A DNA stretch of 64,000 nucleotides from Rhizobium sp. RU36D (GCF_900176345.1 NZ_FWXU01000001.1:496001-560000); one strand, 5' to 3'. Counted from the first letter of the stretch, positions 45,629-55,054 are shown. Notes: generated from the sequence alone by a model not told the origin. Translations and numbers: made by a program.

Positions 45629-48600
45629 CTATCCAATCGCCATCAGGCTGGCATTGCCGCCGGCAGCGGCCGTGTTGATGGAGGTCGAGACTTCCTCGAG
45701 CAGCCAGTTCAGGCAATAGGCTTCCGCATCCTCAGCCAGCGACTTGCTGCTAGCGGCCTGGACCAGCACCAGGGGACCGGGAAGATCCGCGATCGCCTTG
45801 GTGCAGGAAACGACCCGATCCCCTTCCCCCTCGATCAGGGCACCGGCATAGCCCCCTGGCGAGGACATATCCTCCGACCATGCAATGCGTGAGGCAACCG
45901 CCTCAGGCAGACCACCAAACGCTTTCAGCAGATCCGGGCCGGACTTGACCACCGCGTGGTTGCCCGTCGCGAGAACGGCCCCGATCTGGCGCACCAGCCC
46001 CGCCTCCGTTTCCGGCAGGATCAGGATACGGCCACGCGGATGCAGGGCATAGAGGTTGCGCTCGCCGACGGGACCATCCAGCTCCAGCGACAGCCCGAGC
46101 GCCGCATTGCCGCCCATTGTCCGGACGGCCTCGGCGGCGGCAGCGTCGCCCCGCGACAGGAGCCAATTGGCGAATTCATGAATGGCGGGGTCGGCATGCA
46201 CCGAACTGTGCTGCGGCGGCACCGGGGCCTTGGAGACGAGACGGCCCAGATAGAGCGGTCCGCCGGCCTTGGGTCCCGTTCCGGAGAGACCGCGGCCGCC
46301 AAAGGGCTGCACGCCCACCACGGCGCCAATCACGTTGCGGTTGACATAGATGTTCCCGACCCTGATCCGGCTCGTGACATGGGCGATCGTCTCGTCAAGC
46401 CGCGTGTGCAGGCCGAAGGTGAGGCCGTAGCCCAGGGCATTGATATCGTCGATCAACAGGTCGATCTCGCTGCGCTTGTAGCGGATCACATGCAGCACCG
46501 GCCCGAACACCTCGCGCTTCAGATCGCTGAGGTGCTTAAGCTCGATGATTGTCGGGGGAACGAAGGTGCCGTTGGCCGCATCTTCCGAAAGGCCGATCTG
46601 TTCGACCTTGCGGCCCAGCCCGCGCATCGCCTCGATATGCGCCTCGATGATGCCCTTGGCTTCGGCTGTTATCACGGGTCCGACATCGACGCTGAGCCTG
46701 TCGGTCCGGCCAATCTTCAATTCATGCAGCGCGCCCTTGAGCATGGAGAGCACCCGGTCGGCAACCTCCTCCTGCAGGCAGAGCGCCCGCAGCGCCGAGC
46801 ACCGCTGGCCGGCGCTGTCGAAGGCCGAAGCGATGACATCGGCCACCACCTGTTCCGCCAAGGCCGAACTGTCGACGATCATCGCATTCTGCCCGCCGGT
46901 TTCCGCAATCAGCGGAATTGGCTTGCCGGAGGCTGACAGCCGGCCGGCCAACTGCGACTGGATGAGCCGCGCGACCTCCGTCGAGCCGGTAAACATCACG
47001 CCCGCCGTCTCCGGCGCGGCAACGAGAGCCGCACCGACACGGCCATCGCCTGGGAGGAATTGCAGCGCCTCCAAGGGAATGCCGGCCTCATGCAGAATCC
47101 GCACCCCTTCCGCTGCAATCAGCGGCGTTTCCTCGGCAGGCTTGGCCAGCACGGGATTACCGGCGACCAGCGCCGCCGCGATCTGGCCGGTGAAGATGGC
47201 AAGCGGGAAATTCCAGGGGCTGATGCAGACGATCGGCCCGAGCGGCGCATGGGATGGACCCAGCGTACGGCTCGCCTGCTGCGCATAATAACGCAGGAAA
47301 TCGATCGCCTCACGCACCTCCGCTATCGCATTGGGAAGCGATTTGCCGGCTTCACGCGCGATCAGGCCGAGCAGATCAGGCATGCGCTCCTGCATCAGGT
47401 CCGCCGCCCGATTGAGGCAGGCGGCACGCGCAGCAGGCGCAACGGAGGCCCAGGCCGCCGCGCGCTCCGCAGCCAGTGCTACCGCGCGCCGCGCATCGGC
47501 TTCGCTGGTCTCCACGACAGTTCCGACGATGTCGCGGTGATCGCCGGGATTGAGCACCGAAATCGCCTGTCCATTCGCCACGCCATCGGCCAGCACCGGC
47601 AACGCCGTCCACGCCTTGTGCGCGCCGGCCTTCAGACTGGCGCTGAGGTCTTCGAGGACCGCCTCATTGGACAGATCAAGGCCGGCGGAATTGACCCTGC
47701 CCTTGCCAAACAGGTCGGCTGGCAGCGCGATGCGATCATGCTTGGCGCCGGGCTGCGCCATGGCGCGGACGACATCCACCGGATCGGCAATCAGGTCTTC
47801 CACCGAAACGGCCGGATCGGCAATGCGGTTGACGAAGGAGGAGTTGGCGCCGTTTTCCAGCAGACGCCGAACCAGATAGGCCAGCAGCGTCTCATGCGTG
47901 CCGACAGGGGCGTAGATGCGGCATGGACGATCGAGATTGGCCTTGCCCACCACCTCGTCGTAAAGCGGCTCCCCCATGCCGTGAAGGCACTGGAACTCGT
48001 AGCGACCGATCGCAAAATCAGGCCCGGCCATTTGGTAGATCGTCGCCAGCGTCTGGGCATTGTGGGTCGCAAACTGCGGAAACACCCAATCGGTATTCGC
48101 CAGCAATTTGCGGGCGCAGGCAATATATGAGACGTCGGTATGGACCTTGCGGGTGAAGACCGGAAAATCCGGCAGGCCATCCAGTTGAGCCCGCTTGATC
48201 TCCGCATCCCAATAGGCGCCCTTGACCAGGCGCACCATGATGCGCCGTCCGGATCGCAGTGCGAGATCAATCACATGGTCGAGCACGAACGGGCAGCGCT
48301 TGCCATAGGCCTGCACCACGAAGCCGATCCCGTTCCACCCCGACAGATCTGGATCGAAGCAAAGATCCTCCAGAAGATCCAGGGAAAGCTCGAGCCGGTC
48401 GGCTTCCTCGGCATCGATGTTGAGGCCGATATCATAGGACCGGGCAATCGCCGCCAGCGCCTTCACGCGCGGCAACAGCTCTTCCATCACCCTCCCGGCC
48501 TGGGCGCGGGAGTAGCGCGGATGCAGCGCTGACAGCTTGATGGAAATGCCAGGGCCGCCATAGATGCCGCGCCCGGCTGATGCCTTGCCGATGGCGTGAA

Positions 48601-49354
48601 TGGCCGCCTCGTAGTCACGATAATACCGTGCCGCATCCACCGCCGTGGTCGCGGCCTCTCCCAGCATGTCGTAGGAATACTGGAACCCGCGCTGCTCCAG
48701 CGTGCGGGCGCGGTCCAGCGCCTCCTCGATCGTCTCGCCGGTGACGAATTGTTCCCCCATCATGCGCATGGCCATGTCGACACCGCGGCGGATGACAGAC
48801 TCGCCGCAGCGGGCGATCAGCCGGGTGAGCGCGGCAGAGAGGCTGCGGTCATTGACCGTTGCCGTAAGCTTGCCGGTCACCACAAGACCCCAGGTGGCGG
48901 CATTGACGAACAGCGAGCGACCGCCGCCCAGATGCGCCCGCCAGTCGCCATCGGCGATCTTGTCGCGGATCAGGGCATCGCGCGTGGCGGTATCGGGAAT
49001 GCGCAACAGTGCCTCTGCCAGGCACATCAGCGCCACGCCCTCCTGGCTCGACAGCGAGTATTCGTGGACCAACCCCTCAACCCCTGAGCCCTTGTGTTTG
49101 GCCCTGAGTGCCGTGATCAGCTTGCGTGCTGTTTCCTTGGCGGCGCTCCTGATGTCGTCGCTCAGCGTGGCCTGCTCCAGCAGGGGCGCTATGCACTCCG
49201 GTTCAGCTCTGCGATATGCGGATGTGATGGCCTGTCTCAAGGGGCTTTGCGGTCGGATCGGCGGCGCGAAATCGGCGAAGATATCAGGCCCGCCCGATGC
49301 CGATCCGGACCCCGAGTTTTCCACTTTACCCCTGATATCGACTGCTCCAGACAT
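45629..49354 (-). CDS. putA: bifunctional proline dehydrogenase/P5C dehydrogenase PutA
   Basis: This protein of about 1241 residues oxidises proline to glutamate in two steps. The FAD-dependent proline dehydrogenase barrel occupies about 190-480 (KLSALHPRYSRAQ). The aldehyde dehydrogenase half follows, with PWNFPLAIFTGQ, ETGGQNAMIVDSSA and the catalytic cysteine in SAGQRCSALR. A C-terminal extension is present. No N-terminal ribbon-helix-helix is visible, so it is not self-regulating like E. coli PutA, which fits the adjacent putR. I use ATG 49354, with GGAAGG upstream; 49387 is in frame but poorly placed. Confidence 0.95.
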   Translation of the reverse strand: MSGAVDIRGKVENSGSGSASGGPDIFADFAPPIRPQSPLRQAITSAYRRAEPECIAPLLEQATLSDDIRSAAKETARKLITALRAKHKGSGVEGLVHEYSLSSQEGVALMCLAEALLRIPDTATRDALIRDKIADGDWRAHLGGGRSLFVNAATWGLVVTGKLTATVNDRSLSAALTRLIARCGESVIRRGVDMAMRMMGEQFVTGETIEEALDRARTLEQRGFQYSYDMLGEAATTAVDAARYYRDYEAAIHAIGKASAGRGIYGGPGISIKLSALHPRYSRAQAGRVMEELLPRVKALAAIARSYDIGLNIDAEEADRLELSLDLLEDLCFDPDLSGWNGIGFVVQAYGKRCPFVLDHVIDLALRSGRRIMVRLVKGAYWDAEIKRAQLDGLPDFPVFTRKVHTDVSYIACARKLLANTDWVFPQFATHNAQTLATIYQMAGPDFAIGRYEFQCLHGMGEPLYDEVVGKANLDRPCRIYAPVGTHETLLAYLVRRLLENGANSSFVNRIADPAVSVEDLIADPVDVVRAMAQPGAKHDRIALPADLFGKGRVNSAGLDLSNEAVLEDLSASLKAGAHKAWTALPVLADGVANGQAISVLNPGDHRDIVGTVVETSEADARRAVALAAERAAAWASVAPAARAACLNRAADLMQERMPDLLGLIAREAGKSLPNAIAEVREAIDFLRYYAQQASRTLGPSHAPLGPIVCISPWNFPLAIFTGQIAAALVAGNPVLAKPAEETPLIAAEGVRILHEAGIPLEALQFLPGDGRVGAALVAAPETAGVMFTGSTEVARLIQSQLAGRLSASGKPIPLIAETGGQNAMIVDSSALAEQVVADVIASAFDSAGQRCSALRALCLQEEVADRVLSMLKGALHELKIGRTDRLSVDVGPVITAEAKGIIEAHIEAMRGLGRKVEQIGLSEDAANGTFVPPTIIELKHLSDLKREVFGPVLHVIRYKRSEIDLLIDDINALGYGLTFGLHTRLDETIAHVTSRIRVGNIYVNRNVIGAVVGVQPFGGRGLSGTGPKAGGPLYLGRLVSKAPVPPQHSSVHADPAIHEFANWLLSRGDAAAAEAVRTMGGNAALGLSLELDGPVGERNLYALHPRGRILILPETEAGLVRQIGAVLATGNHAVVKSGPDLLKAFGGLPEAVASRIAWSEDMSSPGGYAGALIEGEGDRVVSCTKAIADLPGPLVLVQAASSKSLAEDAEAYCLNWLLEEVSTSINTAAAGGNASLMAIG

Positions 49355-49435
49355 CTGCAGGACCTTCCTTTTCAAGCCTTCACGCATGATATCACCGCGC
49401 CGGAATGGCTGCAGACTTGAAATCGGGCGAAAACC

Positions 49436-49453
49436 AGAAAAAATGACTTTTCT
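49436..49453. promoter_or_regulatory. candidate PutR operator
   Basis: AGAAAA-AATGAC-TTTTCT is an AT-rich dyad in the gap between putA and putR. Lrp-type PutR proteins bind such sites upstream of putA. The evidence is symmetry and position. Confidence 0.45.
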
Positions 49454-49480
49454 TTAGAGGATTGGCGGCACAAAACGACT

Positions 49481-49948
49481 ATGAAAAGCGATATTGACAG
49501 TGAACTTGACCAATTCGACCGCAAGATCATCGACGCGCTGGTGGAGGATGGCAGGCTTTCCATCACCGACCTCTCGGAAAAGGTAGGGCTCTCCAAGACG
49601 CCCTGCCAGGTCAGGCTGAAGCGGCTGATGGCCGAGGGTTACATCACCGGCTTCAAGGCGAGCCTCGACCCGCGAAAATTCGGCCTTGATCATATCGCTT
49701 TTGCCGAGGTGAAACTTTCTGACACGCGCGAGGCCGCCCTTTCGGAATTCAACGCAGCGGTGAAGAAAATCCGCGAGGTCGAGGAATGCCACATGATCGC
49801 GGGCTCCTTCGACTATCTGCTAAAGGTCAGAACCGCGGACATCAGGCGCTATCGGCTGGTTCTCGGCGAAAAGATATCGAGCCTGCCCCATGTCTCCAGC
49901 ACCTCGACCTTTGTCGTGATGCAATCGGTCAAGGATCGCGGATTCTAG
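49481..49948 (+). CDS. putR: Lrp/AsnC-family activator of putA
   Basis: This 155-residue regulator has an N-terminal winged helix (FDRKIIDALVEDGRLSITDLSEKVGLSKTP region near 9-38) and a C-terminal RAM effector domain (about 70-150). In Agrobacterium and other alphaproteobacteria the divergently encoded PutR activates putA in response to proline. The arrangement is the same here. Its end overlaps the convergent citrate-synthase-like gene by four bases. Confidence 0.9.
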   Translation: MKSDIDSELDQFDRKIIDALVEDGRLSITDLSEKVGLSKTPCQVRLKRLMAEGYITGFKASLDPRKFGLDHIAFAEVKLSDTREAALSEFNAAVKKIREVEECHMIAGSFDYLLKVRTADIRRYRLVLGEKISSLPHVSSTSTFVVMQSVKDRGF

Positions 49949-51153
49949 GCATCCGCCAATGGCTCAGGCCCGGTATAGACGGCACGCGGCCGGATCAACT
50001 GCCCCTGTTCGGCCTGTTCCAGCGCATGGGCGATCCATCCCACCGATCGCCCCAGCGCAAACAGCGTGAAGGCGGCACCTTCTGGCAGGCGCAGGTGACG
50101 GCGCAAGACCACGAGCGCAAAGTCGATCGACGGTTCCTGGCCGGTCAGCGCTCTTACCTCGGCGATCAACGCGTGCGCCTCGGGAAAACGCGGCAAGACC
50201 CGCTCCAGCAGGATCCTCGCCCTGATATCCCCGAGGGGATAAAGCGGGTGCCCCAGACCCGGTATATCCTCTCCCGAGGCAAGACGTTGTTGTAAAGCCG
50301 GCCGCAGCGGCGCGTCGCCAAGTCCTCGCCAGAAGCTTTCGACCCGGGTGGTCATGGCACCGTGGCGACTACCGCTCAGCGCACCGAGACCACCAAGCAC
50401 CGCCGCCCGCAGGCTGGCGCCGGTCGACGCGATGCAACGCGCCGTGAAGGTGGACGCATTCATTTCATGATCGGCGCAAAGAACAAGCGCCATCCGCAAC
50501 AGGTCGGCGCCGTCATCGTCAAGACCCCAGCTCTGCGCCAATTGCCGATGCAGCGGCTCAGACGAGGGCTCGGTTTGCTGAGCGGCCGCGAAAAGCTGGC
50601 GGACAAGCCCACCACAGCTTGCTGAAAAGTCTGCGTTCTTGCGGCGCCACTGCGCCGTATCGCCGTCATCGGCGGCGGCAAGCAGCAGCGCCGGCAGCGC
50701 TTCGGTGGGTGGCGTGTCGCGATAAAACGGCAGAAGCGCTGCATAACCCGGCAACATGGCCGGAGCAATATCGGGAAACGCCTCCTCGCGCCGACATCCC
50801 CACAGCAGGGCAGCCACGTCCTCCAGGCTCGCCTCGCCCGCCAACGCCTCGATATCCCGACCGCGATAGGAAAGCCGCCCATTTCTGACCAGCGTAATTG
50901 CGGATTCCAGCGCCGGCACACCCCAATCGAGCGCCGAGCGGGCCACCTCCTTGGGCCTGCGACCACGTCGACGCGCCTCGGCCAGGCGTTGAACGGCATC
51001 ACGCGGGTACAGGCTGCGGCGAGGATCGTCATCAACGCTCTGCGCGGCAATCAGCCCACGACTGACATAAGCATAAAGGGTCTGGCGGGACACGCCCAGC
51101 AGCGCCGCCGCCTCGTTAGAACTCAGATACTGGCTCACGAGCGCGCTCACCAT
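49945..51153 (-). CDS. citrate-synthase-family protein with N-terminal helix-turn-helix
   Basis: In this 402-residue fusion, residues about 8-33 form a MerR/excisionase-type helix-turn-helix (YLSSNEAAALLGVSRQTLYA). The rest is a citrate synthase fold with catalytic-looking residues retained: CADHEMNASTF, the histidine in GSRHGA, GLGHPLYP and the aspartate in SIDFAL. Such fusions are known in proteobacteria but not well characterised. It may be a 2-methylcitrate- or citrate-synthase-like enzyme, a regulator, or both. The start at 51153 is chosen over a longer frame to 51252 that would run across the operator and into the divergent gene. Confidence 0.82.
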   Translation of the reverse strand: MVSALVSQYLSSNEAAALLGVSRQTLYAYVSRGLIAAQSVDDDPRRSLYPRDAVQRLAEARRRGRRPKEVARSALDWGVPALESAITLVRNGRLSYRGRDIEALAGEASLEDVAALLWGCRREEAFPDIAPAMLPGYAALLPFYRDTPPTEALPALLLAAADDGDTAQWRRKNADFSASCGGLVRQLFAAAQQTEPSSEPLHRQLAQSWGLDDDGADLLRMALVLCADHEMNASTFTARCIASTGASLRAAVLGGLGALSGSRHGAMTTRVESFWRGLGDAPLRPALQQRLASGEDIPGLGHPLYPLGDIRARILLERVLPRFPEAHALIAEVRALTGQEPSIDFALVVLRRHLRLPEGAAFTLFALGRSVGWIAHALEQAEQGQLIRPRAVYTGPEPLADA

Positions 51154-51157
51154 GGGG

Positions 51158-51174
51158 TTGATTGATATAATCAA
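51158..51174. promoter_or_regulatory. palindrome at the start of the HTH-citrate synthase gene
   Basis: TTGATT-GATAT-AATCAA is a perfect dyad with six-base arms and lies just four bases upstream of the start codon at 51153, in the gap to the divergent CoA-transferase gene. An overlapping TTGAT-ATA-ATCAA lies at 51162-51174. It is a natural binding site for the HTH of the adjacent protein. Confidence 0.5.
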
Positions 51175-51235
51175 GATTGACGATATCTGGCTATTGCCGT
51201 TTCGTGAAGCAACATCAGCCACGGGACCATCAGCC

Positions 51236-52633
51236 ATGCCATCACCAGACAAAGACCCGACATCCGTTCAGACAGATATGCTCACCGCCATCTGGACAGC
51301 AGTCGGCGGTGAAAGCCGCCTGTTGAGCCAGGCCACCGAAACCGGACAAGGCGACCTCCCCTCGACCTTTGCCGTCAGCGACCTTGCCAGCGCGTCCATG
51401 GCAGCGGCGGGTCTCGCCATTGCGGAATTGCTGGGCGCCACTTCGGCCACGCGGCCGGAGGTTCGCGTCGATAGGCGCCTGGCCTCTCTCTGGTTCGGAA
51501 CGTCGCTGAAGCCAGATGGCTGGGCCGTGCCACCGGCCTGGGACCCGATCGCGGGGGATTATCGCGGACGAGACGGCTGGATCAGGCTCCACACAAACGC
51601 GCCGCACCACCGGCGCGCTGCGCTCGCCGTGCTCGGAACGGACGCGGACAAGGCCGCGGTAACATCAGCCGTATCCCGGTTTGCGATCGACGAGCTTGAA
51701 GCCGCCGTCGTCGCACAAGGCGGCTGTGCAGCAGCCATGCGAGACATGGATCACTGGCGTCAGCATCCGCAGGGCATGGGTGTCGCTGCCGAACCGCTGG
51801 TGCACAGGCAAGAAGGCCAGACGTCCATCACCAACACTTTTGCCGGAACGGCAAAGCGGCCGCTTGCGGGGGTCAGGGTCCTGGACCTGACACGCGTACT
51901 CGCCGGCCCCGTCGCGACGCGCTTCCTGGCCTCGGCCGGCGCCGATGTCCTGCGGATCGACCCGCTTGATTGGGATGAGCCGGGCGTCCTGCCGGACGTG
52001 ACACTCGGAAAACGCCGGGCGCGGCTGGATCTGAAGAGCGAGGACGGCCGGGCCTTGCTGATGCGGCTGCTGGCCGATGCCGATATCCTGGTCCATGGCT
52101 ATCGGGCAGACGCCCTGGAGCGGCTGGGCCTCGATGCCGACAACAGGCAAAGACTGAGGCCGGGGCTGATCGACGTGTCGCTCAATGCCTATGGCTGGAC
52201 CGGCCCCTGGCGCAGCCGCCGCGGTTTCGACAGCCTGGTGCAGATGAGCACGGGCATTGCCGAGGCGGGCATGCGCCATTACGGAACCAGCGCGCCCAAG
52301 CCACTGCCCGTGCAGGCACTCGACCACGCCACCGGCTACATCCTTGCGGCGGCCGCGATCAGGGGGCTGACCACGCGTCTCGCCACCAACAAGGGATCGA
52401 TCTGGCGCACCTCGCTTGCCCGTGTGGCCCATCTGCTGATGGACCATCCGGCCGGACCGCAAGGTCAAGGGATTTCCGGCAGCGCAGACACCGATTTCTC
52501 GGAGAGCAGGGAGATGACGGGCTGGGGGCCAGCTTGGCGCCTGAAGACCGCGCTGACCATCCCCGCCGTCGATCTCACATGGTCACGGCCCGCCGGTCCG
52601 CTGGGATCCGACGCGCCGAGTTGGTCCGCGTGA
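51236..52633 (+). CDS. CaiB/BaiF-type CoA-transferase with two modules
   Basis: This protein of about 465 residues has a class III CoA-transferase module in its C-terminal half. RVLDLTRVLAGPVATRFLA begins near 217 and GFDSLVQMSTG near 345 carries the likely catalytic aspartate. The first 200 residues look like a partial, diverged copy of the family without its usual beginning (LWFGTSLKPDGW, DGWIRLHTNAPHHRRA). The family is normally one 400-residue module. It should move CoA between carboxylic acids. It is divergent from the HTH-citrate synthase gene. ATG 51236 or 51278 is likely; 51152 overlaps the other gene. Confidence 0.75.
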   Translation: MPSPDKDPTSVQTDMLTAIWTAVGGESRLLSQATETGQGDLPSTFAVSDLASASMAAAGLAIAELLGATSATRPEVRVDRRLASLWFGTSLKPDGWAVPPAWDPIAGDYRGRDGWIRLHTNAPHHRRAALAVLGTDADKAAVTSAVSRFAIDELEAAVVAQGGCAAAMRDMDHWRQHPQGMGVAAEPLVHRQEGQTSITNTFAGTAKRPLAGVRVLDLTRVLAGPVATRFLASAGADVLRIDPLDWDEPGVLPDVTLGKRRARLDLKSEDGRALLMRLLADADILVHGYRADALERLGLDADNRQRLRPGLIDVSLNAYGWTGPWRSRRGFDSLVQMSTGIAEAGMRHYGTSAPKPLPVQALDHATGYILAAAAIRGLTTRLATNKGSIWRTSLARVAHLLMDHPAGPQGQGISGSADTDFSESREMTGWGPAWRLKTALTIPAVDLTWSRPAGPLGSDAPSWSA

Positions 52634-52642
52634 AGGCCCCGG

Positions 52643-53188
52643 TCAGCCGGCGCTTGCCAAGACAGGTGGCCGGATTTCGTGATAGTTGCGGCCGAAATAG
52701 ACCAGCGCCTCCGCCTCCGGGCTTTCGGCGACATCGAGAACCCGGCAGAACAGGATGCGATGGGTCCCCTCCTCCGCAACGGACGCGACCCGGCAGTCGA
52801 AGGAGATCAGGGCGCCTTCGAGCCGTGGCGCACCGCTGGGCGCTGCCTCCCATGACGCCGCCCGGAATCGCTCCTCCATCGGCGGGCCGCTGCCGAACAG
52901 CACCGACAGCGCCTGCTGTTTTGGCGCGAGCGTGTTGACGCAGAGGACCCCGTTCTGCGTCAGCGCCTCCAGCGAGGACGACTTCTTGTTGACGCAGACC
53001 AGAAGGGTCGGCGGCGTATCGGTCACGCTGCATACGGCCGAGGCGGTAAAGCCGAACCGGCCCGCCGGGCCATCGGTCGTGACGATATGCACGGCCGCCG
53101 CAAGCCGGGACATGGCATTGCGGAACACCGCCTGCGAAGGTCCTTCGGCGCCGTCACCCAGTGGCGGCGCGCTGTCGAGAATACCCAT
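52643..53188 (-). CDS. flavin reductase (RutF/HpaC-like)
   Basis: This 181-residue flavin:NAD(P)H reductase has a split-barrel FMN-binding domain (AVHIVTTDGPAGRFGFTASAV near 30-50). It supplies reduced flavin to a partner monooxygenase, here surely the product of the preceding LLM-type gene, whose stop lies 15 bases upstream. ATG 53188, with GGGAGAGG six bases before it, is preferred to the GTG at 53206. It converges with the CoA-transferase gene, ten bases from its stop. Confidence 0.88.
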   Translation of the reverse strand: MGILDSAPPLGDGAEGPSQAVFRNAMSRLAAAVHIVTTDGPAGRFGFTASAVCSVTDTPPTLLVCVNKKSSSLEALTQNGVLCVNTLAPKQQALSVLFGSGPPMEERFRAASWEAAPSGAPRLEGALISFDCRVASVAEEGTHRILFCRVLDVAESPEAEALVYFGRNYHEIRPPVLASAG

Positions 53189-53202
53189 GGAACCTCTCCC
53201 GA

Positions 53203-54297
53203 TCACGCCGTCCTGAGGCCCGCCCGCTGCAACAGCGGCAGCACACGGTCGCAGAAGAACGGCAATTCGTAGAGATAGTTGACGAAGGTCAGCGCAATGC
53301 CGGAATAGCCCTGCTCCGAGATCGCCACCATCTCCTCGACGATACGCTCCGGCGTGCCGACCAGCGGATAGCTGCCCGCACCACCGGCAAACCGCTTGCG
53401 ATAACGGTCATAGGCATCGCTGTCGTGGGAATGCGAGAACTCCTTCTTGCCCGCCATGTGCTGGTCCACCGCCGCTGTGTCCGCCATGGTCATGGCATAG
53501 CGCTCATAATAGTCTTCCGCCTCCTGCTGGGTTTCGCGGCAGATCACGTGGCAGACGGTGTAGGCGCCGACGTCGCGTCCGACCTTTTCCGAGCGCGTCC
53601 TGATGTCCTCGACATGCTTGCCAGCCTCGGAAATCTCGGTGAAGGTGGTGAAGAGATAATCGCAATTGGCCGCCGCAAAGTCACGGCCCGGACCGCCGAA
53701 GGCCGCGTTCATGGTGACCGGACGCGGCGACTGCAGGCTGGCGGGACGGCTGACGGCATTCTTCAGGGTGTAATAGGTGCCGTCGAAGTTGAAAGGCTCC
53801 TCCGACCCATAGGCCTTTTCGATGATCTCAATCCACTCGCTCGCCTGATCATAACCCTTCTCAACCAAGGGAATGCCGAACATGCCGAATTCCTTAGGGT
53901 TCCAGCCGCAGACGATATTGAGGCCGGCACGACCCCGGCTGACATGATCAACAGTGGCAAGCGCCTTGGCCGCATAGAGCGGATGAACGATCGGCACATG
54001 AACCGTCATGAAAAGCCCGATCCTCTGGGTTGAGGCGGCGAGCGCAGCGGCCCAGGTGAAGGTTTCGAACGACCATTCACGCACCTTATTCTTGCCACCG
54101 AAACCGGCCCAGCGTGCAATCGGCAGGAAGAAATCCAGCCCGGCGCGGTCTGCCATCTGGGCGGCGTTCAGATTGTCGTCCCAGCTCGCCCTCCAGCGCT
54201 CCGGCACATCGGTAATCGCCAGCCCGCCATCGGCGTTGGCAGAGAAGATGCCGAGTTTCAGCTTGTTCGGTCCCTTCAATGGATGCAGATAGGTCAT
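53203..54297 (-). CDS. LLM-class flavin-dependent monooxygenase, RutA-like
   Basis: This 364-residue luciferase-like TIM barrel uses reduced flavin and oxygen from the partner reductase. The stretches FDFLP-type DFFLPIARWAGFGGK, TVDHVSRGRAGLNIVCGWNPKEF and GRDVGAYTVCHVI follow the layout of RutA (pyrimidine ring monooxygenase) and related C-N or C-S cleaving enzymes. The other rut genes are absent, so pyrimidine is unlikely to be the substrate; an amide, N-heterocycle or sulfur compound is possible. AGGGAAAC precedes the ATG. It is followed by the flavin reductase and preceded by a GntR regulator gene, all on the minus strand. Confidence 0.85.
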   Translation of the reverse strand: MTYLHPLKGPNKLKLGIFSANADGGLAITDVPERWRASWDDNLNAAQMADRAGLDFFLPIARWAGFGGKNKVREWSFETFTWAAALAASTQRIGLFMTVHVPIVHPLYAAKALATVDHVSRGRAGLNIVCGWNPKEFGMFGIPLVEKGYDQASEWIEIIEKAYGSEEPFNFDGTYYTLKNAVSRPASLQSPRPVTMNAAFGGPGRDFAAANCDYLFTTFTEISEAGKHVEDIRTRSEKVGRDVGAYTVCHVICRETQQEAEDYYERYAMTMADTAAVDQHMAGKKEFSHSHDSDAYDRYRKRFAGGAGSYPLVGTPERIVEEMVAISEQGYSGIALTFVNYLYELPFFCDRVLPLLQRAGLRTA

Positions 54298-54304
54298 GTT
54301 TCCC

Positions 54305-55015
54305 TCAGGTCTTGTGGTTGTTCTTCTGCTGTCGACGGCGCGTCGGCTTCACGCTCGCGTCCCGCTCGGCCTGCCTTTGGTGGGCTGCGAGATAGGCGGA
54401 TTCCGCTGCAAAGAGAAAGGCGGTCATCCGATCCTGGGCTGCCAGGGAATCCCGCGCATCAAGTGCCGAGAACAGCGCGCCAAGGGCCTCGACATAGATG
54501 CGCCGGGTCACCTGATCGGAAAACGTATCGAGCCTGATGGCCTGGAAATAATCCATGAACCGCGAAATGGTGGCCGCCATATGCGGATTGCGGACGCAGG
54601 AAATCCAGGCATTGCGAAAGTCGATATTGGCCTCGACCAGGCGGCGGATATCGCCCGCCGCATGGGCCTCCCGGATGACGTCCATCGCTTCAGCCAATTG
54701 CCGCGCCGCATCTGCGGTGAGATCGCGCGCCGCCGCACCCGCCGCCCGCGGCTCAAGCTGTCGCCGCAACTCGAACAATCCGGCAATATCGTCAGGGGAC
54801 AGGATCGGTAAAACGAAGCCGCGGGTCGAGCCGACCAGATAGCCCTCAGCGACCAGCCGCAACAAGGCCTCGCGCGCCGGCATCCGCGACGTTCCATAGG
54901 CCTCGGCGATATCGGTATCGACAAGCCGGTCGTCAGGACCGATTTCGCTGAGCTGCAGCCTCCGCCTGAGGTCCGCATAAAGCGATTCCACGAGATTGAG
55001 ATTGCGAACGGTCAT
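54305..55015 (-). CDS. GntR/FCD-family regulator
   Basis: This 236-residue protein has a winged helix-turn-helix in the first 75 residues (DIAEAYGTSRMPAREALLRLVAEGYL) and an all-helical FCD effector domain in the rest, with a basic tail (RRRQQKNNHK). FCD regulators usually repress neighbouring catabolic genes and respond to organic acids. It is the first gene of the unit regulator-LLM-reductase, seven bases ahead of the LLM gene. GGAGAGG precedes the ATG. Confidence 0.88.
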   Translation of the reverse strand: MTVRNLNLVESLYADLRRRLQLSEIGPDDRLVDTDIAEAYGTSRMPAREALLRLVAEGYLVGSTRGFVLPILSPDDIAGLFELRRQLEPRAAGAAARDLTADAARQLAEAMDVIREAHAAGDIRRLVEANIDFRNAWISCVRNPHMAATISRFMDYFQAIRLDTFSDQVTRRIYVEALGALFSALDARDSLAAQDRMTAFLFAAESAYLAAHQRQAERDASVKPTRRRQQKNNHKT

Positions 55016-55054
55016 GGGCCTCTCCTGCCCATAACCGTATATGGAAATCCGGAT

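Noticed and set aside
51154..51252. Extended N-termini of the HTH-citrate synthase (to 51252) and CoA-transferase (to 51152)
   Set aside because: Both would overlap each other head to head and cover the operator-like dyad; downstream starts give family-like beginnings.
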